Source: an uncultured Fretibacterium sp. (GTDB lineage: Bacteria > Synergistota > Synergistia > Synergistales > Aminobacteriaceae). From it: a DNA stretch of 10,609 nt. Made by a program: the position numbers and the translations under genes. The notes beneath the pieces are model-generated. The model saw only the letters and a list, made by a program, of their open reading frames with translations, was not told the origin of the DNA and did not search any database. Location: NCBI GenBank assembly GCA_937915755.1, contig CALGGR010000295.1, forward strand, positions 1 to 10,609. Reading direction: 5' to 3'. This document shows, piece by piece, positions 5,321 to 10,277 of this stretch. Every line of letters begins with the position of its first letter. Position 1 is the stretch's first letter.

Positions 5321-5372
5321 ATCAGAATTTCTTGACTGGCTTCAATCCGCCCGCTAGGAACACAAGAGAGGC

Positions 5373-5609
5373 TTAATGCCTCCCTTCAGCACATTCTTCG
5401 AGCCATTCGATGAAGTCAGAAATTTCACCACACACAAATGAGTCATTCAAATTCCTGCTCCTATCCACCACTACCACTGCGCAGTCTCCGAGTTCCACTG
5501 CTCTCCACCCGTGACTTCGGTCAAAGCCATAATACTGCCATGACTCCAATGCCTTGTCGCTGATGTTCCCCAATTCTGCCAATGTCAATTCCTTGCCGCA
5601 AAATTTCAT
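5373..5609 (-). CDS. paralogous small protein A, 78 aa, unknown function
   Basis: The start ATG at 5609 follows AGAAGGGAGAAGCAGTC. The product shares about 80% of residues with the protein at 6380-6598 and the same beginning and end with the one at 5940-6200. The pattern is KELTLAELGNISDKALESW, then YYGFDRSHGWRAVELG, a beta-like AVVVVDRSRN, and a C-terminal helix SDFIEWLEECAEG. The helix, strands, helix order suggests one compact alpha/beta domain in the cytoplasm, with conserved Trp and Gly at the centre. No catalytic motif is evident. GGGAGGC and GCCTCTC pair around the stop codon (5366-5384), a possible terminator. The gene has its own upstream module. I do not recognise the family; duplication in an accessory cluster suggests a dosage or diversification role such as anti-defence, which is inference. 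Confidence 0.75.
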   Translation of the reverse strand: MKFCGKELTLAELGNISDKALESWQYYGFDRSHGWRAVELGDCAVVVVDRSRNLNDSFVCGEISDFIEWLEECAEGRH

Positions 5610-5621
5610 GACTGCTTCTCC

Positions 5622-5733
5622 CTTCTGTTTTTTTGTGGGTTTTCCTTCCCTTCGTTGGCCCTTATACTAGCCTGGAACTAGAATCCTGAGATGCGGGGTA
5701 CGGCGGGATAACTACACCCGTGATCTCTGCTGA
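5622..5733 (-). promoter_or_regulatory. upstream module of paralogue A
   Basis: Minus-strand GTTCCAGGCTAGTATAAG puts the -10 at 5669-5664, 55 bp from the start. GGGAAGGAAAACCC is in the 5' UTR. The GTGATCTCTGCTGA box is at 5720-5733; its partner half-site reads GATAAC instead of GATCAC. Confidence 0.5.
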
Positions 5734-5790
5734 CCTTTTGACTCAGGCTCTCCAGCCTCCATGACTCTGCAAGTTCTCCGCAAACCTGCT

Positions 5791-5837
5791 CGGAGAAGCC
5801 TTGCTCAGAGAAGCATTTGACCAGAGAAGCATTTGAC
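5791..5837. repeat. three tandem 15-16 bp units
   Basis: CGGAGAAGCCTTGCT is followed by two exact CAGAGAAGCATTTGAC units. This matches the first cassette's repeat at 5221-5280 with a different unit order and copy number, so the array changes size after duplication. Confidence 0.8.
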
Positions 5838-5845
5838 CAGAACAC

Positions 5846-5873
5846 AAAAAAAAGAAGTCCAATGTGGACTTCT
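5846..5873 (-). terminator. minus-strand terminator with eight-U tail
   Basis: AGAAGTCC and GGACTTCT pair around a five-base loop; on the minus strand the stem is followed by eight T. It lies downstream of the gene at 5940-6200. Confidence 0.75.
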
Positions 5874-5909
5874 GCCGATCGCGATTCAGGAAAAAAAAAA
5901 CGATTCAAG

Positions 5910-5931
5910 AAAAAAGTGGGAATGTCTTCCC
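5910..5931 (-). terminator. first terminator of paralogue B
   Basis: On the minus strand GGGAA-GACA-TTCCC is followed by AC and six T, 9 bp after the stop codon at 5940. Together with the hairpin at 5846-5873 this makes a double terminator. Confidence 0.55.
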
Positions 5932-5939
5932 CCTGAAAT

Positions 5940-6200
5940 TCACATTGCTCGTTCCGCAGTATTCACTTCTAACCAGCGAATAAATTCCGCCTTGTTGGAG
6001 AGAATGGTTACCAAAACTCCACCCTCGTCCTCAATGGTTATTTCCCCTGATTCCGACTCCCAAGCCTTCCATCCATCCCAGCCGTACATTGCGCACAATG
6101 TCCCTGGTTTTGCCTTTTGAGCGAACTCAAAGTAGTCCCATGATGCCCTTGCCTTGTCACTGATGTTCCCCAATGTTGCCAATGTTAGTTCGTGTTTCAT
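5940..6200 (-). CDS. paralogous small protein B, 86 aa, unknown function
   Basis: The start ATG at 6200 follows ACCGAAAGGACAACAACAGTC; the open frame to 6362 is promoter DNA. It shares ELTLATLGNISDKARASWDYFEF and a C-terminal FIRWLEV with paralogues A and C, but its middle differs: an inserted KAKPGTLCAMYGWDGWKAWE and ITIEDEGGVLVTI in place of the HGWRAVELGD block. The aligned pattern is N-terminal helix, W-centred turn, two or three strands and C-terminal helix ending in F-I-x-W-L-E. It is the most diverged member and keeps its own promoter module and two terminators. The divergence in the central strands, with conserved flanking helices, would fit a shared fold with altered partner surface. 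Function unknown. Confidence 0.75.
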   Translation of the reverse strand: MKHELTLATLGNISDKARASWDYFEFAQKAKPGTLCAMYGWDGWKAWESESGEITIEDEGGVLVTILSNKAEFIRWLEVNTAERAM

Positions 6201-6220
6201 GACTGTTGTTGTCCTTTCGG

Positions 6221-6325
6221 TTTTTTGTGGGTTGTCCTTCCCTGTTGTTGTTGCGTATAATACCCTGGAACTCGAACTTCGAGATGCGTGGTACGGCCGA
6301 ACAATTTCCCCCGTGATCTCTGCTG
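6221..6325 (-). promoter_or_regulatory. upstream module of paralogue B
   Basis: Minus-strand GTTCCAGGGTATTATACG places TATTAT at 6262-6257. The 5' UTR has GGGAAGGACAACCC, a one-base variant of the shared motif. The box CCCCCGTGATCTCTGCTGA is at 6307-6325; the upstream half-site of the inverted repeat is lost. Confidence 0.5.
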
Positions 6326-6362
6326 AGTTGTCAGATCGGCACAGAGCAGCACTGGTAGGCAT

Positions 6363-6384
6363 GCTAGGGGAGTTTTCCCCTAGC
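6363..6384 (-). terminator. perfect hairpin over the stop codon of paralogue C
   Basis: GCTAGGGGA and TCCCCTAGC are perfectly complementary with a GTTT loop. The TAG stop lies in the stem. No U-tract follows on the minus strand, so termination may be weak. Confidence 0.45.
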
Positions 6385-6598
6385 TTTCAAGCCATTCGAT
6401 GAAGTCCGAAACGTCTCCGCAAACAAACGAATCATTCAGGTTTCTCTCCATACCAACTACCAGCACTGCCTGGTCTCCGAGTTCAACCGCTCTCCATCCA
6501 TGACTTCGGTCAAAACCATAGTGCTGCCAGGCACTCAATGCTTTGTCGCTGATTTCTCCCAAGTCCGCCAATGTCAGTTCTTTGCCACTGAATTTCAT
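6380..6598 (-). CDS. paralogous small protein C, 72 aa, unknown function
   Basis: The start ATG at 6598 follows GAGAAGGGAGAAACAGTC. The sequence runs MKFSGKELTLADLGEISDK, then AWQHYGFDRSHGWRAVELGD, a hydrophobic AVLVVG strand, RNLNDSFVCG and SDFIEWLES. Over 71 aligned positions it differs from paralogue A at about 13, mostly conservative, and lacks A's last residues. The start, ribosome site and ACAGTC/GCAGTC before ATG are shared with A and B, showing that gene and leader were copied together. A recent duplication of A and C and an older split of B are implied. No recognised motif; the conserved FVCG cysteine and Trp residues are candidates for function. Its promoter module is the most diverged and lacks the GGGAAGGAAAACCC element. 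Confidence 0.75.
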   Translation of the reverse strand: MKFSGKELTLADLGEISDKALSAWQHYGFDRSHGWRAVELGDQAVLVVGMERNLNDSFVCGDVSDFIEWLES

Positions 6599-6632
6599 GA
6601 CTGTTTCTCCCTTCTCGGTTTTCTAGCTTGTG

Positions 6633-6700
6633 ATACTACCGTAGAACTGAAACAGGTGATAATCGTTATTGCTGAACAATCCACCCCGTAATCTCTGCTG
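6633..6700 (-). promoter_or_regulatory. upstream module of paralogue C
   Basis: Minus-strand GTTCTACGGTAGTATCAC has TAGTAT at 6638-6633, with TTATCA 18 bp upstream as a poor -35. It matches the plus-strand promoter at 4116-4121 better than its paralogues. The box CCCCGTAATCTCTGCTGAG (6683-6701) ends the module. Confidence 0.5.
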
Positions 6701-6715
6701 AGTTTGATCCTCCGC

Positions 6716-6739
6716 AAAAAGCCGCTCTTCAAGAGCGGC
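6716..6739 (-). terminator. Rho-independent terminator of the 133-aa gene
   Basis: GCCGCTCT (6721-6728) pairs with AGAGCGGC (6732-6739) around TCA; on the minus strand five T follow. It lies 5 bp beyond the stop codon at 6745. Confidence 0.85.
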
Positions 6740-6744
6740 CTATC

Positions 6745-7146
6745 TCATTCATCATGCCACTTCATTCCCCGTGCTTCATAGAGAGGGGTCCAGTGAGCGT
6801 CGTAGAAGTCATACCCTGCTCCGTCGATCCCGAAGAAACAACCGAACTCTTCACTCCTGTAGATGCGGAATCCGCATTGAGACATCAGCTTCAGGCCACC
6901 CTTCTCTTCAAGCCAGTAGTCGTCCGCTTTATCTTCGAATGACCACATTGTTCCCCACATCGGCAGAGCAGGTTCTTCCGCGTAGGCAGGTTCTTCCGCA
7001 CAAGTGCTCTCTTCCGCGCAGGCGGCTTCCGCACATGTGACTTCCTGCCAATCTTCAGGCTCCAATTCCCACAATTTCACTATCATTCTGGTCGGTACGG
7101 CGTTAAAGCCTCTTACCCAGTCTCGTACCGCTTCTTCTTTCGTCAT
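6745..7146 (-). CDS. conserved-type hypothetical protein with FGIDGAGYDFY motif, 133 aa
   Basis: The start ATG at 7146 follows AGGAGGAACAAGCG and overlaps the stop of the upstream gene (ATGA), so the two are translationally coupled. Residues 1-35 form a helix with MTKEEAVRDWVRGF. Residues 38-62 are a low-complexity insert of CAEEP/CAEES/YAEEP copies. Residues 63-133 look like one conserved domain: MWGTMWSFEDKADDYWL, MSQCGFRIYRSEEFGCFFG, then IDGAGYDFYDAHWTPLYEARG. I recall similar IDGAGYDFY...HWxPLYxARG proteins as hypothetical genes on plasmids and phages of gut bacteria, but know no function. It is the last gene of a leftward two-gene unit ending in a good terminator. The Ala/Cys/Glu insert comes from tandem duplication of GCAGGTTCTTCCGC-type DNA (plus strand, 6965-7045). 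Confidence 0.75.
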   Translation of the reverse strand: MTKEEAVRDWVRGFNAVPTRMIVKLWELEPEDWQEVTCAEAACAEESTCAEEPAYAEEPALPMWGTMWSFEDKADDYWLEEKGGLKLMSQCGFRIYRSEEFGCFFGIDGAGYDFYDAHWTPLYEARGMKWHDE

Positions 7147-7433
7147 CGCTTGTTCCTCCTATTAGCAATTTTCTCATTTTGCTGATAACTTCTCGGCAAA
7201 ATTTTTTCTTGACCATCCGGCTGAACCCGCCTTTGAGCATTCGCCGGAGTGCTCGTCAGACTATCTCTCAGAAAGTACCTCAGCCGCTCGTGTATCCTGG
7301 CAATATACTCCTTCGGCAGTTCTTCGGGCTTCTCCAGCCGCTCGCCCTTCTCTACGAGCAGGTCGAAGATCGGCAGAATTTCACGCATCAGTACATACAT
7401 GCTTCTCGCGTTCTCGCGGACTCGTGTGTACAT
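7143..7433 (-). CDS. unknown helical protein, 5'-truncated (coding frame continues to 7526)
   Basis: ATG at 7433 gives 96 residues, but AGGGAG touches this ATG without spacing, and the frame upstream is protein-like without a start codon up to a TGA at 7529-7527. It adds LTLDQLTEWDLQFTREFTRE before MYTRVRENARSMY. I therefore read it as a gene whose first codons were lost at the 7493-7526 junction. The rest is helical (VLMREILPIFDLLVEKGERL, ELPKEYIARIHERLRYFLRD) with a basic tail rich in Gln, Asn and Arg. No recognised domain. Its stop overlaps the next start by ATGA, so it was the first or an inner gene of an operon with 6745-7146. Whether it is still expressed is unclear because promoter and start are missing. 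Confidence 0.55.
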   Translation of the reverse strand: MYTRVRENARSMYVLMREILPIFDLLVEKGERLEKPEELPKEYIARIHERLRYFLRDSLTSTPANAQRRVQPDGQEKILPRSYQQNEKIANRRNKR

Positions 7434-7492
7434 CTCCCTTGTGAACTCCCGCGTGAACTGCAGGTCCCATTCCGTCAGTTGGTCCAGGGTGA

Positions 7493-7526
7493 GCCGGTTC
7501 GGGGCTTGAGAGCTGGAAAAATTATC
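7493..7526. other. head-to-head junction of two 5'-truncated genes
   Basis: The minus-strand frame is open from 7526 leftward and the plus-strand frame from 7493 rightward. Both read as protein across the overlap border and neither has ATG, GTG or a ribosome site nearby. Two genes that each lack their beginning and meet back to back are best explained by one illegitimate recombination or deletion within these 34 bp. Confidence 0.6.
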
Positions 7527-7609
7527 TCACGGAACTCGCCGGCGAGAACGACACATTCCGCACAGCATTGACCGCGATTGAGGCGGTCGAGACATTCTGC
7601 AAGTTCCTT

Positions 7610-7657
7610 GAAGGGAAGAATACTGAAGGGAAGAACACTCCTAAAGGAAAGAATACT
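7610..7657 (+). repeat. tandem duplication in addB (GKNTE/GKNTP)
   Basis: GAAGGGAAGAATACT (7610-7624) and GAAGGGAAGAACACT (7625-7639) are followed by an 18-bp CCTAAAGGAAAGAATACT. In frame these give EGKNT, EGKNT, PKGKNT. Confidence 0.85.
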
Positions 7658-8272
7658 CCCGCGAAAATTATGGATTCCTTCGACAAGTTCCTGAACACCC
7701 CAGGCTTGTGGCTCGAACGCGATGATAATATCTCGGACTATCCGGAGCTTGACGAGTCCATGAGGCTCACTGCAAGCGCGATTGAGACTGTCAGCGAGAA
7801 GGTCACAGCTCTCAGAGAGCTTTTGCCGGACTTAGGGAGCGTTAAGGATTACGGCTTGAGGGGTGAAGACGCCTATGACTTCCTAGAGGACTGGTGCAGA
7901 AATTCTCATGTCAGAGCGCCGTTACAGCTCTCAAACTCAGTGCAGATATTCGCAGGGACTCCGCCGGTCTTGTCGTCTTTCCCTGTGTGGATAATGTCGG
8001 GCGTCACGCAGAAGTCATGGTCTCCGAATGAGAAAGCCTCTCCGCTTCTCGGCAATGAAGAACGAATGAGGCTCAACGAGAACGGAGCATTTCTTCCCAG
8101 AACGAAGGAGAAGGCAGAACAGCGAGAGGCGTTATTCCGGCGGCTTATCATGACTGGCGAGAAGCTCACAGTAATATCGCGCCCGCTACTTGATGACGAA
8201 GGAAGGCCGGTTTCTGAGTCCCCGTTCATGTCGAAATTCCTCAATGACATGACGGACTGGAAGATGGAGAAG

Positions 8273-8302
8273 CTGAACTCTGAAGGTCTGAACTCTGAGG
8301 GG
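8273..8302 (+). repeat. 15-bp duplication in addB (LNSEG)
   Basis: CTGAACTCTGAAGGT (8273-8287) is followed by CTGAACTCTGAGGGG. The site lies in the linker between the helicase-like part and the nuclease domain. Confidence 0.85.
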
Positions 8303-8341
8303 ATAAACATTCTTCTCGGTTCTGATGGATTCACGTTCGAG

Positions 8342-8386
8342 GGTATTGACCCTGTTGGAATTGATCCTGTTGGAATTGACCCCGTC
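8342..8386 (+). repeat. 15-bp triplication in addB (GIDPV)
   Basis: Three units starting at 8342, 8357 and 8372 encode GIDPV three times with synonymous changes. It is 39 bp after the LNSEG duplication in the same linker, a position where extra residues would be tolerated. Confidence 0.85.
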
Positions 8387-9367
8387 AATAATACCAAGCG
8401 GCATGTTCCGTGCGTTAAGGCTCATGCCAACACTGTGGCTGCGAGCAATATCCAGGAGCTTCTTGAATGCCCATTTCTGTGGTATCAGCATCAGTCAGCT
8501 AAACTCTATCAACCTGATTCGGAATTGGTCGCACCCGCTGAATGGGGCAATATGCTGCATAAATACTGGGAGTCCGTCTGGAAGATTTATCGCGAGGATA
8601 TGACGACACGTTTCACAGAAATTGCAGAGTCAGAATGGAAGAAGCTGATTAAGTCGGATAAAGATGATCAGAATTATGGGAAGTTTCACCAGCTTGTGAA
8701 TGATCACAGACTAAAACGAAGGCTTGAGGCTCTTGCATTTCGTGCGAATAGGCTTGCAGGAGTTCAGGCCTTTATTCTCGATGCTCTGCACAAGGATTAT
8801 GAACATGAAGCTATTCTGCTTGAAGACGAGGCACAGCTTCAAAGCAGTTATAAGGATGACGAGCATAAAGGCATAAACTTCACAGGGAAATGCGATAGGA
8901 TTGAGATACTTCGAGGTCATGACGGCTCGCGGATTGCGTTCATTGCTGACTATAAGGAAGGCCGCATGTCAGCAAAGAGCTACGATTCAGGTATGAAGAA
9001 CCTCGCGGGAAAGTCGTGGAACACTGGCCCAGAATGTAATAACGACCCCAAGCGCACAGAGTTCAAGCATGGGTTACAGCTTTCTCTTTACGCAGCGATG
9101 TTCACAGAGAAATGGGGCTTTGATGTTTCGGGAGCACATATCCTGTCAGGAGTGTATATCTTGGGACATGAAGACGGGAGAGTCTGGGGCTCATTCTCGG
9201 CAGGGACTCGGGGAATTTTCGCGGGCTTTGCTCCTGATAATAGTGAAGGGAAGAAGATTGCTCTCGATACCGACATTTCAGGGCGTGTTGACGAAGGAAG
9301 ATATGCTATGGAGTGTGCTGTGAGAATCCTGAAGACCGGAGAGTTTTACCCCGACTATGATTCTGAG

Positions 9368-9397
9368 AAGTGCAAGTTCTGGAAGTGCAAGTTCTGT
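9368..9397 (+). repeat. 15-bp duplication in the Fe-S cysteine segment of addB
   Basis: AAGTGCAAGTTCTGG (9368-9382) is followed by AAGTGCAAGTTCTGT, giving KCKFWKCKFC. The second copy supplies C607 and C610 of the conserved C-x2-C-x5-C; the first adds an extra C602. Confidence 0.8.
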
Positions 9398-9491
9398 CAT
9401 ATCAAGAGCATTTGCAGGAAAGGCGAGTTCAAGGGTGATATTACTGACGGGGACTAGTTCGTCCCTGTCTTTGTTCATAGGAGTGGGGCGT

Positions 9492-9538
9492 TTAATAGCT
9501 GGGGTTAATAGCTAGAGTAATAGCTAGGGTTAATAACT
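9492..9538. repeat. four tandem 12-13 bp units after addB
   Basis: TTAATAGCT followed by GGGG, AGAG or AGGG repeats from 9492, 9505, 9518 (first T missing) and 9530 (TTAATAACT). The core wording is close to the TTGATAGCTA/TTGATAACTA units of the array at 1048-1105. Iteron-like, but position right after a gene also fits a slippage product. Confidence 0.7.
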
Positions 9539-9548
9539 CGCTAAGGCT

Positions 9549-9592
9549 GCCCCCTCGCCGACTTTGTTACTCTAACACAGTCGGCAAGGGGC
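9549..9592. terminator. long hairpin after addB
   Basis: GCCGACT, one mismatch, TGTTA, a CTC loop, TAACA and AGTCGGC make a 12-pair stem, extended outward by GCCCC with GGGGC. There is no U-tract on the plus strand, so it may be a terminator lacking a tail, an mRNA end stabiliser or a DNA structure signal. Confidence 0.5.
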
Positions 9593-9748
9593 AAAGAAAG
9601 CTACATATTTCGATAGTGCACGTAATTCAGCAAAACGCGCAATTCATAATATAGAGAAATTCAATAAAACCTTATGACTACCACTTTGTTGGTAATATAG
9701 AATACCTTTTCTAGTTATCCCCCATTAAAAATAATTTGGGCCGGCAAC

Positions 9749-9778
9749 TTTACGTCACCGCCCCCTAGATGTTATAAT
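9749..9778 (+). promoter_or_regulatory. promoter candidate with perfect -10
   Basis: TTTACG at 9749-9754 and TATAAT at 9773-9778, 18 bp apart. It would start an RNA near 9785, about 400 nt upstream of the leader ORF. Bases 9593-9748 before it are AT-rich and show no gene. Confidence 0.5.
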
Positions 9779-9816
9779 TCTTATTAGCGAAATTAAAAGA
9801 TAGGGATGATTATATC

Positions 9817-9930
9817 ATGTATAAGCAGGTAACGAAACTTTTCACATTTTCCATACGCATAAATATAGTTCTAAACTTGGTTCATAGATCATTTATAGCA
9901 AACAACGGGGTTCACATTATCAAACCCTAA
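9817..9930 (+). CDS. possible 37-aa ORF in the control region
   Basis: ATG at 9817 is preceded by GATAGGGATG ten bases upstream, and lies after the promoter at 9749-9778. The product MYKQVTKLFTFSIRINIVL continues with a mixed basic/hydrophobic sequence to TAA at 9928. The codon content is that of AT-rich intergenic DNA and it overlaps other promoter candidates, so a chance frame is more likely than a gene. Confidence 0.15.
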   Translation: MYKQVTKLFTFSIRINIVLNLVHRSFIANNGVHIIKP

Positions 9931-9939
9931 ATATAAATA
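9841..9939 (+). promoter_or_regulatory. two tandem promoter candidates for the leader/replication gene
   Basis: TTCACA (9841-9846) with TATAGT (9864-9869) at 17 bp, and TTCACA (9911-9916) with TAAATA (9934-9939) at 17 bp. The two are 70 bp apart and similar in wording. Either would give a 5' UTR of roughly 240-310 nt before the leader ORF. Confidence 0.45.
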
Positions 9940-9968
9940 TGGCTCCCATATCCTCACCCTAGCAAAGT

Positions 9969-9977
9969 TGTGGATAA
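9969..9977 (-). promoter_or_regulatory. consensus DnaA box
   Basis: TGTGGATAA is the exact complement of TTATCCACA. One perfect box in an AT-rich region just before a replication-type gene suggests an origin or DnaA-dependent control. A single 9-mer can also occur by chance. Confidence 0.4.
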
Positions 9978-9991
9978 AAAGGGAGCTTGAG

Positions 9992-10150
9992 TTTGCGGGC
10001 ACTCTCATTAGGAGAGAGCGACTTTTCATAGTCTAACACATTTTAGAAATATGAAAAGCCCCCAAAAGAAACTCTCCCAAAAGAAAGTCTTCCCACTCCA
10101 TTAAAGAGTTCCCGCAAATCTAACCTTGAAAATCGAGTCCCTCAGAGGGA
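9992..10150 (+). promoter_or_regulatory. structured leader RNA with alternative pairings
   Basis: TTTGCGGGCACTCT (9992-10005) pairs with AGAGTTCCCGCAAA (10105-10118) at 13 of 14 positions. The same GCACTCTC (9999-10006) can instead pair locally with GAGAGAGC (10012-10019). Between lies a hairpin of CTTTTCATA (10022-10030) with TATGAAAAG (10050-10058) and an inner TCTAA/TTAGA stem. TCCCTC A GAGGGA (10138-10150) ends the leader before the ribosome site. Mutually exclusive stems upstream of a replication gene suggest attenuation, a pseudoknot switch or antisense-RNA target. Confidence 0.5.
10061..10090. repeat. 15-bp tandem duplication in the leader
   Basis: CCCAAAAGAAACTCT (10061-10075) is followed by CCCAAAAGAAAGTCT (10076-10090), with one difference. 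It lies between the two arms of the long-range pairing. Confidence 0.75.
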
Positions 10151-10184
10151 TTTATAAGTAACCTAAATTAAGGAGAAAAAAGAA

Positions 10185-10277
10185 ATGCAGCAGAAAAGCA
10201 TTATGCAACAACACAAAGCAATGCGGGAACACCAAAAGGGAGTGATGGGGAATGGCAATAACCTTTCGTATTCTTGA
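10185..10277 (+). CDS. 30-codon leader ORF coupled to the replication-type gene
   Basis: ATG at 10185 has the best ribosome site of this region, TTAAGGAGAAAAAAGAA. The frame ends at TGA 10275-10277, 26 bases inside the next gene, which starts at 10252 in another frame. The product begins MQQKSIMQQHKAMREHQKG and is Gln/Met/His-rich without a recognised motif. The site AAAAGGGAG for the next gene lies inside this ORF, so translation of the leader would open or move ribosomes to it. This is the arrangement of leader peptides that control Rep synthesis in IncFII/IncI-type plasmids, used here only as analogy. It might also simply be a real small protein. Confidence 0.5.
   Translation: MQQKSIMQQHKAMREHQKGVMGNGNNLSYS

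Larger units (their letters stand above)
7568..9457 (+). pseudogene. addB: AddB C-terminal fragment (PD-(D/E)XK nuclease with Fe-S Cys motif), 5'-truncated
   Basis: From TTG 7568 the frame gives 629 residues; it is open to 7493 (ESWKNYLTELAGENDTFRTA) without start or ribosome site. AddB acts with AddA as helicase-nuclease processing DNA double-strand ends. Visible landmarks: VWIMSGVTQKSWSPNEKASPLL (140-160) and QREALFRRL (185-193), the late inactive-helicase region. The nuclease has H331 (LHKYWE), D443 (GKCDRIE), D461/K463 (ADYKEGR) and Q504/Y508 (QLSLY). The Fe-S cysteines are C301 and C607-x2-C610-x5-C616; these spacings match those known for B. subtilis AddB (C801, C1121, C1124, C1130). 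About 500 N-terminal residues are missing, so the protein probably cannot work as AddB, though nuclease residues are intact. It has four sets of in-frame 15-bp duplications. No addA follows in the window. Confidence 0.75.

Noticed and set aside
5148..5357. Plus-strand frame with four CSEKP repeats
   Set aside because: The repeats are in promoter DNA shared with 5664-5837, where unit lengths of 16 bp break the frame; no ribosome site precedes it.
5678..5908. 76-aa minus-strand frame between cassettes
   Set aside because: Covers terminator, repeat and promoter DNA and has no ribosome site.
7179..7571. 130-aa plus-strand frame across the junction
   Set aside because: Antisense to the truncated minus-strand gene; product is Gln/Arg/Leu-rich without features.
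7906..8491. Minus-strand frames inside addB
   Set aside because: Shadow frames created by the GIDPV and LNSEG repeats.
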